Positions 17,184-27,065 of a stretch of 64,000 nucleotides of DNA are shown here, in pieces. Under the pieces are notes generated by a model that saw nothing but the letters and a program-made list of their open reading frames with translations, ran no database searches and was not told the DNA's origin. Numbering within the stretch: the first letter of the stretch is position 1; the number at the start of each line of letters is the position of its first letter. The position numbers were made by a program, and so were the translations under genes. Origin of the DNA: Clostridium sp. 12(A) (lineage in GTDB: Bacteria > Bacillota > Clostridia > Lachnospirales > Lachnospiraceae); contig JAGI01000002.1 in assembly GCA_000526575.1 (NCBI GenBank), positions 1,984,001-2,048,000 on the forward strand, given 5' to 3'.

Positions 17184-19271
17184 TTAAAACAGGGAAAATG
17201 ACAGGAACAGGGAAGCCATTAACGAAGCTACCAGAGAAACCACAGTAATCTGTGTGTTAATGGATGGACCCGCGGTATCCTTAAAGGGGTCTCCTACGGT
17301 ATCTCCAACGACTGCTGCTTTATGAGCATCGCTTCCTTTTCCGCCATTGCCGCCTGCTTCAATGTATTTCTTTGCATTATCCCAGAGTCCGCCAGAGTTG
17401 CTCATGAACAGGGCTAAGAGAAGACCGCTGATAATATTACCGGTGAGATATCCGCCTGTTGCTTCCACGCCACCAATAAATCCAACAGCAATCGTAACAA
17501 TGATGCTGACAAATCCAGCTGGAATCAGCTCTTTTAACGCACCATGGGTCGCGATATCAATACATTTATCGTATTCCGGCATCACTCCTGGTTTTCCTTC
17601 TTTTAAGCCTTTGATTTCTCTGAACTGGCGATGGATTTCAGACACCATACGCTGTGCATTTCTGTCAACGCCAAGCATCAGCATGGCTGAAAAGATGGCT
17701 GGTATCGCTGCTCCCACTAACATTCCAAAGAATACGGATGGATTAATAATATCAAAGCCCTTTAAAACGACTGAGCCTGCTGCCTCATTGACCTCACTCA
17801 TAAACGCACCAAGCAGAGATATAATCGTAAGACCTGCTGCTGCAATGGCAAAGCCCTTGGTAACTGCCTTTACTGTATTACCTGCGCTGTCGAGAGAGTC
17901 TGTGATTTCTAAAGCTTCCTCTCCTAAATCACCCATTTCCACAAGACCTCTGGCATTATCCGCAATAGGCCCGTATGCATCATTGGATATGATCATACCA
18001 ACGATGGAAAGCATACCAACTGCTGCCATGGAAATACCAAACATTCCTGCAATGGGATCATCGGGTGAAATGGATGCACAAAGGTGGTAGGAAATCATTG
18101 CTGAAATTCCAATACCGACCATGGAAGGAAGTACACTTAAAAATCCATAGGATACACCGGACAAAATAGTAAATGCCGGGCCGGATTCTGATGCCTTTGC
18201 CACATTTCGGACAGGTTTTTTGTTGTCATTGGTAAAGTAATCACTGGTAATACCTATAATAACGCCCACAAGCAGACCAATTGCCGTTGCTCCCCAGATA
18301 CGCCAGTCAAAGGAAAAGAAAGCGGTCGCGCCTGCGGTCAGAACTGCAAAGATGCCTGTCGTAAGATACGTACTCATATTGAGTGCCATGGTAGGATCGC
18401 CTTTTTTCCCCATACGTGCGGCCATAACTCCAAAGATTGAGGATAACAGTCCAAGGGCTGCATAGCAAAATACCATAGCTGCGTAATCGACTCCCATCTT
18501 ATTGCCAAGAGCGATTGCCATAACCAGAGCAGAAGCCATGGAAGCCACGTTAGAATCGAATAAATCCGCTCCCATTCCTGCCACATCACCTACATTGTCG
18601 CCCACGTTGTCTGCAATAACCGCTGGATTTCTTGGGTCATCCTCTGGAATTCCAAGCTCCACCTTACCGACAAGGTCAGCACTGATATCTGCTGTTTTCG
18701 TAAAAATTCCTCCGCCTGCCTTGGCAAAGAGAGCCAGCGAACTTGCCCCAAAGCTAAAGCCAAGAAGTGCGGTAGCATCGTGGGTAATTGCCATGACTAA
18801 GGCAACACCTAAAAGAGAGCTTCCTACTACCGCCATTCCCATAACGGCACCGCCACGGAATGCAGATAAAAAGGAAGGTCTTAAGCCGCCATTTCTGGCT
18901 GACTCCGCTGTCTTTATATTTGCCATGGTTGCCACTGTAATTCCAATTTTACCGGCAAACGCGGAAAAAACAGTACCGCATAAATAGGCGATCACAATAA
19001 TCAGATTCGGTAAGATTGATCCACCTTTCCAGATAGGAGCCGGTAGAAATATAAAAATAGCAATCGCAGCTGCCCCACAGAATTTTGCCAAAACAAGATA
19101 TTCTTTTCGAAGAAATGTATTTGCACCCTTCCTTATGTAGCTGCCGATCTCTTCCACTCTTTCATTGGAAGACGGCTGAGCCTTGACCCATCGAAACAGC
19201 CAGGCCGCAAACCCAAAAGCAAGTGCAGATACCAAAATGGAAATAATTAAAAATAAGTCTAAATTACTCAT
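17184..19271 (-). CDS. hppA: Membrane-bound ion-translocating pyrophosphatase
   Basis: The 695-residue protein has about 16 membrane segments and the family's catalytic blocks: DDPRNPAVIADNVGDNVGD (near 215), GPIADNARGL, and VVGDTVGDPFKDTAGPS near the C-terminus. It couples PPi hydrolysis to pumping of H+ and/or Na+ across the membrane. The segment GNTVKAVTKG has lysine (about residue 468) where K+-dependent enzymes have alanine (GNTTAA). This suggests the K+-independent subtype, which is usually H+-pumping. Together with the pyruvate phosphate dikinase at 44.5-47.1 kb it fits a PPi-conserving energy metabolism. Confidence 0.92.
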   Translation of the reverse strand: MSNLDLFLIISILVSALAFGFAAWLFRWVKAQPSSNERVEEIGSYIRKGANTFLRKEYLVLAKFCGAAAIAIFIFLPAPIWKGGSILPNLIIVIAYLCGTVFSAFAGKIGITVATMANIKTAESARNGGLRPSFLSAFRGGAVMGMAVVGSSLLGVALVMAITHDATALLGFSFGASSLALFAKAGGGIFTKTADISADLVGKVELGIPEDDPRNPAVIADNVGDNVGDVAGMGADLFDSNVASMASALVMAIALGNKMGVDYAAMVFCYAALGLLSSIFGVMAARMGKKGDPTMALNMSTYLTTGIFAVLTAGATAFFSFDWRIWGATAIGLLVGVIIGITSDYFTNDNKKPVRNVAKASESGPAFTILSGVSYGFLSVLPSMVGIGISAMISYHLCASISPDDPIAGMFGISMAAVGMLSIVGMIISNDAYGPIADNARGLVEMGDLGEEALEITDSLDSAGNTVKAVTKGFAIAAAGLTIISLLGAFMSEVNEAAGSVVLKGFDIINPSVFFGMLVGAAIPAIFSAMLMLGVDRNAQRMVSEIHRQFREIKGLKEGKPGVMPEYDKCIDIATHGALKELIPAGFVSIIVTIAVGFIGGVEATGGYLTGNIISGLLLALFMSNSGGLWDNAKKYIEAGGNGGKGSDAHKAAVVGDTVGDPFKDTAGPSINTQITVVSLVASLMASLFLSFSLF

Positions 19272-19715
19272 ACACTATAAACCCCAACTTTCTTCTCTTA
19301 TTATTTTTTATTGTGTACTATATAACTATATACCTTTTTTCCAATTATTTTTATTTTACCCATCACCTCCATTAAGTGAAAATGAACGGGCTACCAATAT
19401 CTCTACATGAACAGGCCCTTTATTTGTGCGCAGGAAGCCCAGAATAAAAGAATGAGTTACCGCAGTATAAAAGCATGGGGGAACCTTCAGACTGCTTTAA
19501 ACCTAAAAGCCATGTGGCTTCTAAGCGTTCTATTTTTCTGGTTATCACCTCCTTAGTATATTTCAAGCCTTTAGGCATTGATTTTAAAAACATCTTAATA
19601 ACAGGTGCCATTTTTTAAAACATTATAGTCATTATATAACTTTACCAACAACAAAACAATTATTTTCCCAAAATTATGTGTTTATTTGCACAGTTTTTAT
19701 CAAATATCAATGCAG
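19272..19715. other. Intergenic region upstream of the pyrophosphatase
   Basis: This 444-nt stretch has no confident gene. A 63-codon minus-strand frame (19420-19611) lacks a ribosome site at its start, although a near-perfect AAGGAGGTGAT lies within it at about 19549-19559 with no start codon at the right distance. A second TGGAGGTGATG (about 19367) precedes a 20-codon frame. I leave both unannotated as genes. Confidence 0.35.
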
Positions 19716-21746
19716 TTACTTTTCTCTTTTTACCACCAATGTCTGAAATCCGCCAATTTCACCATGATCAGATTTATCTCCATACAGGAAAGTCCCAGCC
19801 TCAAGATCATCCATCAGCTCAGAAGAAAGCGTTACGGGTTCCCTGTTAAAATTCTGGATAAACAGATATTCAAACTCATCAGACTCTCTGGAGCACACTT
19901 CTAAGCCCTCTGGAATCTCTCCTCTTACCAGTGGTTCAATCTTACTTTCCTTCATGACCCTTCTAAAGAAGTCATCATAAAATTTCGCTTCTACATCTGC
20001 ACATACATAATAAGCAAGGCCCTTCCCATACTGATTTCTGGTCAGTGCCGGATATCCCTGATAAAAATCATCCCTGTATACAAAAAGCGCTTCCGCCCCC
20101 TGGACTTTTATAAGATCGCATAGGTTGCGGCACTCATACTCCTTCTCTTCCCATGTTCCAGAAACGGAAACCAGGTGATTGACCTCTCCATCGTATAGTC
20201 CGTCAATCTCAGTACTTCGAAGTCCCAGGACATCCATAAGACCGTAGGGAACACCTCCCAGAAAACAATGATCCCACTCATCCACAATTCCGGACCAATA
20301 GGTTACCATAAGTTTTCCACCTTCCTCTACAAAGGTCCGGAGCTTTTCTTCCACCTGACTGCGGAACATATATAGCATAGGGGCAGCTATAAACTCATAT
20401 CCTGTGAAATCATCTTCCATGGATATCACATCTACATTAAAGCCCAGTTTTTTTATGGCACTGTAGATTTTTACACAAGCCTCGTGATGATAAAGACTGT
20501 TATTCCTGGGGCCCTGGGCATCCTCCATGGCCCAACGGCTCTCCGTATCGTAAATCAATGCTACCTTAGAACGGACACTGGTTCCGGACACTTCCTTTAA
20601 GGAGTTAAGGGCTTCTCCTATCTCACACACTTCCTGGAATACCCGGGTATCCTCGCCGCCATAGTGGTCAATGACTGCTCCATGAAACTTTTCAGAGCTT
20701 CCATTGCTTTGCCGCATCTGAAAATACAGTACGCTGTCTGAGCCATGAGCCACCGCGTGAAGAGAATCCAGCTTTAGCATGCCGGGCTTTTTCAGCTTGC
20801 TGACCCCCTGCCAGTTGGTGCTGCTGGGACTGGATTCCATTAAGAGAAACGGCTTCTTTTTTAAGCTTCTCATGAAATCGTGCTGAAGCCCATTGTCTCT
20901 GGCGGTAAGAATCTCCGCCCTCTTATGCCAGAGCGGATAGGAATCCCAGGATACCACATCAATCTCCTGAGAGAAGCGTTTGTAATTCAGTCCCTTAAAA
21001 TCATACATGAAGTTAGCTGTGACCGGTTGCATGGCACCTGCCTCTCTGAGGGCTTTGATTTCACAGGCGGCAAAATCTGATGTCTGCTCTGTTACAAACC
21101 GTTTCCAGTCCAGGTTCAGACCATGAACCATATTCTCCCCGATGGTTGAGGGGCTTTCAATCTGGTCAAAGGAAAGATATTTATGGCTCCAGAATGCATT
21201 GCACCATTTCCGGTTCAGCTCCTCAATGGAATCGTATCGTTTCTTAAGCCATCCTCGAAAGGCATCCTGACACAGAGGGCAATGACATTCTCCCCCGTAC
21301 TCATTGGAAATGTGCCACATAATGACTCCAGGATGGTCTTTTAATGTCTGAGCAAGCTTCTGGTTGATCCGTGCTACCTTTTCCCGGTATACCGAAGAGG
21401 TGTAGCAATGATTATGTCTGCCTCCAAACAGCTGGCGCTGCCTTGTTTCATTCACTCTAAGTACGTTAGGATAGCGGTCTGACATCCATTTCGGCCGGGC
21501 TCCTGAGGGAGTCGCCATGATGACAGAAATTCCATTTTCATAAAGCTGGTCCACCCGTTTAAGAAGCCAGGTAAAATCAAACTTCCCTTCCTCCGGCTCC
21601 AGAAACGACCAGGCAAATACACCAAGAGTAACCGTATTGATACCGGCCTGCAAAAACAGCTCTATATCCTTATTCAATATTTCAGGCTGGTCCAGCCATT
21701 GCTCCGGATAGTAATCTCCTCCATGCCATAATCCCAAGTTATTCAT
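19716..21746 (-). CDS. Beta-galactosidase, GH42
   Basis: The 676-residue cytoplasmic protein shows the GH42 pattern. WHGGDYYPEQW lies at the start, then GVFAWSFLEPEEG, and WHISNEYGG with acid/base E149. Cysteines C114, C154, C156 and C159 fit the family's metal site, and FLLMESSPSSTNW carries nucleophile E304. A trimerisation domain and C-terminal beta domain follow. It releases galactose from beta-galactosides. I start at ATG 21746 behind AAAGGAAC rather than at the longer frame's beginning. It is the last gene of an ABC-importer operon, so the imported sugars are probably galacto-oligosaccharides. Confidence 0.93.
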   Translation of the reverse strand: MNNLGLWHGGDYYPEQWLDQPEILNKDIELFLQAGINTVTLGVFAWSFLEPEEGKFDFTWLLKRVDQLYENGISVIMATPSGARPKWMSDRYPNVLRVNETRQRQLFGGRHNHCYTSSVYREKVARINQKLAQTLKDHPGVIMWHISNEYGGECHCPLCQDAFRGWLKKRYDSIEELNRKWCNAFWSHKYLSFDQIESPSTIGENMVHGLNLDWKRFVTEQTSDFAACEIKALREAGAMQPVTANFMYDFKGLNYKRFSQEIDVVSWDSYPLWHKRAEILTARDNGLQHDFMRSLKKKPFLLMESSPSSTNWQGVSKLKKPGMLKLDSLHAVAHGSDSVLYFQMRQSNGSSEKFHGAVIDHYGGEDTRVFQEVCEIGEALNSLKEVSGTSVRSKVALIYDTESRWAMEDAQGPRNNSLYHHEACVKIYSAIKKLGFNVDVISMEDDFTGYEFIAAPMLYMFRSQVEEKLRTFVEEGGKLMVTYWSGIVDEWDHCFLGGVPYGLMDVLGLRSTEIDGLYDGEVNHLVSVSGTWEEKEYECRNLCDLIKVQGAEALFVYRDDFYQGYPALTRNQYGKGLAYYVCADVEAKFYDDFFRRVMKESKIEPLVRGEIPEGLEVCSRESDEFEYLFIQNFNREPVTLSSELMDDLEAGTFLYGDKSDHGEIGGFQTLVVKREK

Positions 21747-21825
21747 AAGCAGAAGTTCCTTTCTAAAAAGCACCGCTACCATTTCCCCACAGGAAAAACC
21801 GGCCGCGGTGCCTGTAATCATATTT

Positions 21826-22632
21826 TTATTTTACTGCACCTGTAATTCCCTCTGCAAAACTCTTCTGAAGAAGGAAGAAGATAATGACCGTTGGAATGGT
21901 ACAGATTAAGACCGCCAGCATAAGGGTTCCGTAATCCGTCACATATCCTTCTGTTAAGTTTGCTACCAGCATAGGCATGGTAATGCTTTTGGCATCTGAC
22001 ATGATTACCTTTGGCCAGAGATAGCTGTTCCAGGCGTTCATAAACGTAATGGTCATAGCCGCTGCGTAGGTCGACCGCATGGTAGGTAAGAACATTCGAT
22101 AAAAAATCTGTAATTCCGTCAATCCGTCTAAGCGGGCCGCCTCCATGATATCCGATGGAAAGGATCTGGCGCTCTGACGAAACAGCATGATTAAAAATGG
22201 CGTAGATATGGTAGGCAGTATGAATCCCAGGGTGCTGTTTAACAGCCTTGCCTTTGAAAACATCTGGTAAAGAGGTATCATGGTGGCTGCAAAGGGAACC
22301 ATCATAGCCAGCAAAATTACACTCATGACCCTGTCCTTTGCCTTATCATGAAAGACCTCAAAGCCGTATCCTGCTATGGAGCAGATAAGCAGGGAGATGA
22401 GAGTCATGATAATGGAATATTTAAAGGAGTTAAAAAGTGCTGTGCCTACGTTCTGGGAGCCAAACAGCTTGATCCAGTTATCCATGAGAGCCGTGCCAAA
22501 AACAAGCGTCCCTCTGGTGACATCCACGCTCCGGTTGGTGGCCGCCACCATCATCCAGTAAAGCGGAAATACAGAAATTAAAGAAACAAGGATTAAAAAT
22601 GTATAAGCGAAGAGCTTTTTTCCCTTAGTCAC
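21826..22632 (-). CDS. Carbohydrate ABC transporter permease (MalG type)
   Basis: The protein is about 268 residues with six membrane segments and the conserved cytoplasmic loop EAARLDGLTELQIFYRMFLPTMR that contacts the ATPase. The start is probably GTG 22632 behind AAAGGTAGGTGA, giving an 8-nt overlap with the preceding permease gene. A GTG three codons upstream is less likely. No ATPase gene is present; a shared MsmK-type ATPase elsewhere is usual for this family. Confidence 0.9.
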   Translation of the reverse strand: MTKGKKLFAYTFLILVSLISVFPLYWMMVAATNRSVDVTRGTLVFGTALMDNWIKLFGSQNVGTALFNSFKYSIIMTLISLLICSIAGYGFEVFHDKAKDRVMSVILLAMMVPFAATMIPLYQMFSKARLLNSTLGFILPTISTPFLIMLFRQSARSFPSDIMEAARLDGLTELQIFYRMFLPTMRSTYAAAMTITFMNAWNSYLWPKVIMSDAKSITMPMLVANLTEGYVTDYGTLMLAVLICTIPTVIIFFLLQKSFAEGITGAVK

Positions 22633-23518
22633 GTTTATCACCTACCTTTAACTGAACGAATGCAAGCACTGCCACCAAAAAGAGAATCAGATAGGACATG
22701 GATGCCGCATATCCGAAATTAGGTACATACTTAAATGAAACATTATAAATATAGTGTGACATGGTGATGGTAGCGTTTGCCGGTCCGCCATTGGTCAAGT
22801 TCACGGATTCATCAAACAGCTGCAGAGTTCCGTTGGTGGACATGATTGCAGTCAGAAGAATGGTTGGCCGCAAAAGAGGCACCGTAATCCGAAAGAATGA
22901 CTGAATGGGGGATGCTCCATCGATTTTAGCCGCTTCATAAACAGAATATTCAATATTTTGAAGGCCGGATAAGTAAAATACCATGTTATAGCCAGTCCAT
23001 CTCCAGATCAGTGCCAGAATGATTACGACTCTGGCACTGTTTGGATGTCCTAAAAAGTTATAGCCTGTGGACAGGAATCCCAATTTCATTAAGATATTGT
23101 TCACCAGGCCATCCACAGCGAATAAGGAACGGAAGATTACAGCATAGGATACCAGTGAGGTGGCACATGGCAGAAATATGGCGGTGCGGAAGAGCCCTTT
23201 AAACCGAAGATCCTTATGATTTAACAGGGAAGCCAGCACCAGCGCTAAAATCAACATAACAGGCACCTGAATAATCAGATAGATAAAATTGTTTTTCAGC
23301 GCCTGTACAAAAACCGGATCCTTGAACATTCGGATGTAATTGGTCACACCCGTCCATTTCATCTTGTTGCCGATTCCTGTCTGGAACGAAAGAAAGAGGG
23401 CCTGAATCATGGGCAGAAAGCTCATGATTGCAATTAAAAGAACCGCAGGAGTTAAAAATGCCCAGCCTGCCCTGCTCTGTTTCTGACCCAATGAAAGCTT
23501 ATTCTTAGAATGAATCAC
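22625..23518 (-). CDS. Carbohydrate ABC transporter permease (MalF type)
   Basis: The protein is about 297 residues with six membrane segments and the EAA loop YEAAKIDGASPIQSFFRITVPLLRP (key residues EAA and DGA). AGGAGG at about 23530 overlaps one possible GTG start (23530) and sits 11 nt before another GTG (23518), which I prefer. It forms the membrane channel with the MalG-type partner. Confidence 0.9.
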   Translation of the reverse strand: MIHSKNKLSLGQKQSRAGWAFLTPAVLLIAIMSFLPMIQALFLSFQTGIGNKMKWTGVTNYIRMFKDPVFVQALKNNFIYLIIQVPVMLILALVLASLLNHKDLRFKGLFRTAIFLPCATSLVSYAVIFRSLFAVDGLVNNILMKLGFLSTGYNFLGHPNSARVVIILALIWRWTGYNMVFYLSGLQNIEYSVYEAAKIDGASPIQSFFRITVPLLRPTILLTAIMSTNGTLQLFDESVNLTNGGPANATITMSHYIYNVSFKYVPNFGYAASMSYLILFLVAVLAFVQLKVGDKRD

Positions 23519-23543
23519 TGGAAATGCCACCTCCTAGCGTCTC

Positions 23544-24863
23544 TTACTTGCCCATTGCAAAATTAACCGTATCCTCTGCATTCTTGATCTCTGCGTCGAT
23601 GTCTCCGCCTGCTACTACCTTTGTAATGGCAGTTGCCACTGCATCACGTGCTTCATAGTAGTAAACTCCCGTATTATTGGATGGCACCTTGGAAGCAAAA
23701 TCAGTAATCATAGAGTAGACCGGAGCATCTCCAAAGAATTTCTGAGGCTCTCCATAAACTTTACTCTCTGCTGCCGGAAGGTATGTTGCCATAGCTCCAG
23801 ACTTTGGAAGAATGGTTTCATAAAGCTCTGTGCTTCCTGCAAAGGTCTTGCTTAAGAAATCATAGGCCAGTTCCGGATTTTTGCTTGCAGACGTTACTGC
23901 CCAGCTGGATCCGCCGTTATTGGAATAATTGGTAGCGCCTTCAACCCCTTCTAATTTAGGCATATTGGTGATTGCCCAATTGCCGGACTGGTCTTCTGCA
24001 GTCTGAATGCTTGCCATAATCCAGCATCCGTTGATGGTTCCTCCTACCGTACTGTTTGTTAAGGTTCCTACATACTGATCCCAGTCATTGACTTCCACAA
24101 GAACACCGCTCTTTACTAAAGAAGCATAGGTTTCCATTACTTTCTTAAGTTTGTCATTGCCAACCATGCTGGGCTTTCCGTCTTTATCAAACAGACTTCC
24201 GCCAGCAGATTGAAGCATCATCACAATTAAGTCGGATTCTCCAGCCTGACAGGATAAGAGAGGTTTGCCTGTCTTAGCAAGAATCTTTTCTCCCATTTCC
24301 TGATACTTGCTCCATGTGATATCTTTAAAATCATCTACTGTGTATCCTGCTTCTTTTAAAACATCTGTCCGGTAGCAGGCAACAACAGCTCCATTGTCAA
24401 ATGGCACACCGTAATTCTTTCCTTCTACCACTGAATAAGCCGTTTTTGCTTTTGGAAATTTGGAAAAGTCAATACCGCTGCTTGTTAAGTCTTTGAATGT
24501 ATCCGGATAGCTGATTACATTTTTCTGGAAGGCATTATCCTGAAGAAGAATGATATCAGGAAGAGAATCCTCATTTCCAGAGGTGGCGGCTGTGGTCAGT
24601 TTTGTCTGAACATCTGCCCATGGGGTTTCCACCACATTAAGCTTGAAATCCGGGTGGTCCTTCTGGTAAACCTTGGCTGCCTCATTCATGGCATAGATGT
24701 TAAAGGCTGGATCCCAGCACCAGACAGTCAGTTCATTGGAAGCCTTAGCTCCCTCCCCTTTTGTATCCCCTGTAGTACCAGTGCTGCCACCCCCTGTGCC
24801 GCAGGCAGTTAAGGATGCTACCATAGCTCCTGCCAATAATAGAGATGCGATTTTTTTCTTCAT
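23544..24863 (-). CDS. Sugar-binding lipoprotein, ABC solute-binding family 1
   Basis: The 439-residue protein has a lipoprotein signal with lipobox SLTAC and a Gly/Thr-rich linker, then the family 1 binding fold (ELTVWCWDPAFNI, PDIILLQDNAF, GGSSWAVTSASKNPELAYDFL). It is the receptor of the galactoside importer encoded just downstream. ATG 24863 follows AAAGGAGGAG. Confidence 0.92.
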   Translation of the reverse strand: MKKKIASLLLAGAMVASLTACGTGGGSTGTTGDTKGEGAKASNELTVWCWDPAFNIYAMNEAAKVYQKDHPDFKLNVVETPWADVQTKLTTAATSGNEDSLPDIILLQDNAFQKNVISYPDTFKDLTSSGIDFSKFPKAKTAYSVVEGKNYGVPFDNGAVVACYRTDVLKEAGYTVDDFKDITWSKYQEMGEKILAKTGKPLLSCQAGESDLIVMMLQSAGGSLFDKDGKPSMVGNDKLKKVMETYASLVKSGVLVEVNDWDQYVGTLTNSTVGGTINGCWIMASIQTAEDQSGNWAITNMPKLEGVEGATNYSNNGGSSWAVTSASKNPELAYDFLSKTFAGSTELYETILPKSGAMATYLPAAESKVYGEPQKFFGDAPVYSMITDFASKVPSNNTGVYYYEARDAVATAITKVVAGGDIDAEIKNAEDTVNFAMGK

Positions 24864-24951
24864 AGCGAAACTCCTCCTTTAAATTAATATAATTTCAAAG
24901 ATCGGATGAATCTCATCCAAGCATCTTTTTCAACCCGCACCCTGAATACAT

Positions 24952-25350
24952 TCAGGGGAAAATCACTTTATCATGCTTGATCACATTTCGTTTGTCCTTC
25001 CCATCCGGTACCATACGAAATACCAGAAAGGCAGCCTCCTCATTGGTTCGGTTCTCAATGGTATGAACGGAATTACCCACACGAATGACCATACCCTTAG
25101 ATGCGGTCTCCCGGTAGATGCCTCCTTCCTCCTTCCACCTGACGGTCAATTCTCCAGAGGTAACAACAAGTACCTCCTCGATCGCCCGATGCATATGCCA
25201 CTCCTGTGCAGATTTCGGAGAAATCACATTCTCATGAATCTCAAATTCATCAAAAATAAAATAATTGACCCTTGTTCCATTTCCCTTTTCTACGTAAATG
25301 GAATCTTCCGGGCGGTATAGTTCTAGCTTGTCCAAATCATATTCCCCCAT
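24952..25350 (-). CDS. Cupin-domain protein
   Basis: The 132-residue protein is a single small beta-barrel. QEWHMHRAIEEVLVVTSGELTV has the cupin motif 1 metal-binding histidines and glutamate, and GNSVHTIEN supplies the motif 2 histidine. Function is not predictable; it may be a sugar isomerase-like or sensing protein. It lies between the operon promoter region and the sugar-binding lipoprotein, 88 nt upstream of the latter. The ribosome site is weak. Confidence 0.7.
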   Translation of the reverse strand: MGEYDLDKLELYRPEDSIYVEKGNGTRVNYFIFDEFEIHENVISPKSAQEWHMHRAIEEVLVVTSGELTVRWKEEGGIYRETASKGMVIRVGNSVHTIENRTNEEAAFLVFRMVPDGKDKRNVIKHDKVIFP

Positions 25351-25401
25351 TCATTTCCAATCCAGTAAAAATAAGCTCATGTTGTCAACTTGTAACTATT
25401 A

Positions 25402-25414
25402 GGTATATTATACC
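25402..25414 (-). promoter_or_regulatory. Palindrome overlapping a -10 box upstream of the galactoside operon
   Basis: GGTATATTATACC is a perfect palindrome apart from its centre. On the minus strand it contains TATAAT, so a protein bound here would cover the presumed -10 of the cupin/galactoside operon. No good -35 is seen, which fits an activator-dependent promoter. Confidence 0.35.
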
Positions 25415-25448
25415 AATATTTTTGCTCATAAAGCTTTTAGATTCAATT

Positions 25449-25481
25449 AAAAAAAGCGCAAATTCAATCATTTGCGCTTTT
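25449..25481. terminator. Terminator after the AraC regulator gene
   Basis: GCGCAAA (25456-25462) and TTTGCGC (25471-25477) form a stem. On the minus strand it ends in seven T residues. The stem overlaps the stop codon of the AraC-family gene. Confidence 0.75.
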
Positions 25482-26409
25482 AATCCCAGCCTTTTTGTGC
25501 ACTGATCTTACAGTACAGCAATCTGCTCTCATAATTTTCTGAAGATTTCTTCCACTGATAAGGGGAAATATTCATGACTTTTCTAAAATTCCTGTTAAAG
25601 GCGGAAATAGAGGCAAATCCAGATAGAGCCGATACCTCTTCCATATTCTTTTCCGTTCTTTTTAACAGCTCACAGGCATTCTGGATTCGGATTAAGTTGA
25701 TGTAATCCACTGGCTTCATGTTCATCCCTTCCTCAAACACACGGCGGAAATGGCTTTCACTGATGCTGCAGGCATCTGCCAGATCGCTGATTCTGATTTC
25801 CTCCATGTAGTGGTTTGAGACAAATTCCAGAGCACCGGCAATGAGGGTGGTGTTGGACCTGGATCTCATGATCTTCTCCTCATCATCGGAAAGCCTTAAA
25901 AACTCCACCACACAGGCACCAAGAAGTCCTCTTATGCTGTCCTTATAGTATGGCTTTTTATTCCGTGCCTCCTCCATGATCCCAAGTATCAGCTTCGCCA
26001 GAACCGGATTCTCCTTTTCTGTTAACAGGTACCCGGTTTTCTTGATTCGCTTTAACATGGTTTTCTTCATCATAGAATCATATTGACTTAAGTCAGAGAC
26101 CAGCTTATCCAGGTCAACATACATCCATTCCCAAAATCCCTTTGTCCCATGATCGCTGCTCGTGGTATGGGGAAGCCGGGGAGGAACCACCATAAATGAT
26201 CCCCCGGAAAAAGGAATATGCTCCTGTCCAAGCACAACCTCTCCGCTTCCCCAGTGACAATATCCAATCTCTAATAAATTGTGAAAATGGAGAAATTTAA
26301 TCTGCTTTCCGTATTCCCTGATCCAGTCCTCTCCCAATAGTGCCAGTACGGCTTCCCCCTCCGGAATTTCATAATATCGATACTCTACCTTCTCCCTTTG
26401 TTTTGCCAA
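25480..26409 (-). CDS. AraC-family transcriptional regulator
   Basis: The 309-residue protein has an N-terminal cupin-like sensor region (FLHFHNLLEIGYC, FMVVPPRLPHTT) and a C-terminal double helix-turn-helix (ISDLADACSISESHFRRVF and VSALSGFASISAFNRNFRK, ending NISPYQWKK). The start is a TTG at 26409 behind GGGGGAAG. It sits immediately upstream of the galactoside operon in the same direction but ends in its own terminator, so it is likely the operon's regulator. Confidence 0.88.
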   Translation of the reverse strand: MAKQREKVEYRYYEIPEGEAVLALLGEDWIREYGKQIKFLHFHNLLEIGYCHWGSGEVVLGQEHIPFSGGSFMVVPPRLPHTTSSDHGTKGFWEWMYVDLDKLVSDLSQYDSMMKKTMLKRIKKTGYLLTEKENPVLAKLILGIMEEARNKKPYYKDSIRGLLGACVVEFLRLSDDEEKIMRSRSNTTLIAGALEFVSNHYMEEIRISDLADACSISESHFRRVFEEGMNMKPVDYINLIRIQNACELLKRTEKNMEEVSALSGFASISAFNRNFRKVMNISPYQWKKSSENYESRLLYCKISAQKGWD

Positions 26410-26434
26410 ACAGCTTCCCCCTTTTTACACTCAG

Positions 26435-26950
26435 CTAAACCTCTGCACCCCTGCTTTCCACATAAGTTCTGCACCCTGCAATGACCTGATAAATTTCCCC
26501 GATGAACAGACCAACGGAAACACCGCAAACCACCGAATACATGATATTAAAAGTTAAGTCTCCATGAAAATCCGGCTGAATTGCTAAAACAACATTCAGA
26601 ATGTACTTCATAAAAAAGTTAATCAATATGATTGTCAGTGGAAGGTAGGAACCTGTGCGGTAAAACACTCCTTCCTTTTTATATATCCTTCGAAAACGGC
26701 TATACAGGACATACCCCAGCATGCTTCCAAGACCTGCTGCTATCACATAGCAAACCAGGGCAATGGAAAGATAATGAAAGCTGGTAAAAAGCTTTTCCAG
26801 TCCCCATATCATAAAAACCAGGGGCACGATTACCATTCTTATCAAAGAGACTTCTCCATCCCTGGAGGAATTTAAGCCTCTTACAATGAGGAAGGCCAAT
26901 ATAAACCATACCATAGCGGGAGTTCTTTTTATTACTTCAATCAAAAACAT
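26435..26950 (-). CDS. Small integral membrane protein, unknown function (DUF6622-like)
   Basis: The 171-residue protein has five or six hydrophobic segments and begins VIKRTPAMVWFILAFLIVRGL, which recalls the DUF6622-type membrane family. That assignment is from memory of the pattern and not certain. A good AAGGAATTG site precedes ATG 26950. It is 25 nt upstream of the AraC gene and may be cotranscribed with it. Confidence 0.6.
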   Translation of the reverse strand: MFLIEVIKRTPAMVWFILAFLIVRGLNSSRDGEVSLIRMVIVPLVFMIWGLEKLFTSFHYLSIALVCYVIAAGLGSMLGYVLYSRFRRIYKKEGVFYRTGSYLPLTIILINFFMKYILNVVLAIQPDFHGDLTFNIMYSVVCGVSVGLFIGEIYQVIAGCRTYVESRGAEV

Positions 26951-27065
26951 ATCAATTCCTTCTTTCTTTTATTGGTACCCCTACCATAGTATCAAACGAA
27001 GAATTAGGCAATATGCTTTGACGTAAGCGGTCAAAATCCCCTCCTAAGCGGTACTGTTTGAAACC

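Noticed and set aside
19420-19611. 63-codon minus-strand frame upstream of the pyrophosphatase
   Set aside because: No ribosome site at its start and no recognisable family; an internal AAGGAGGTGAT lacks a start codon at a useful distance.
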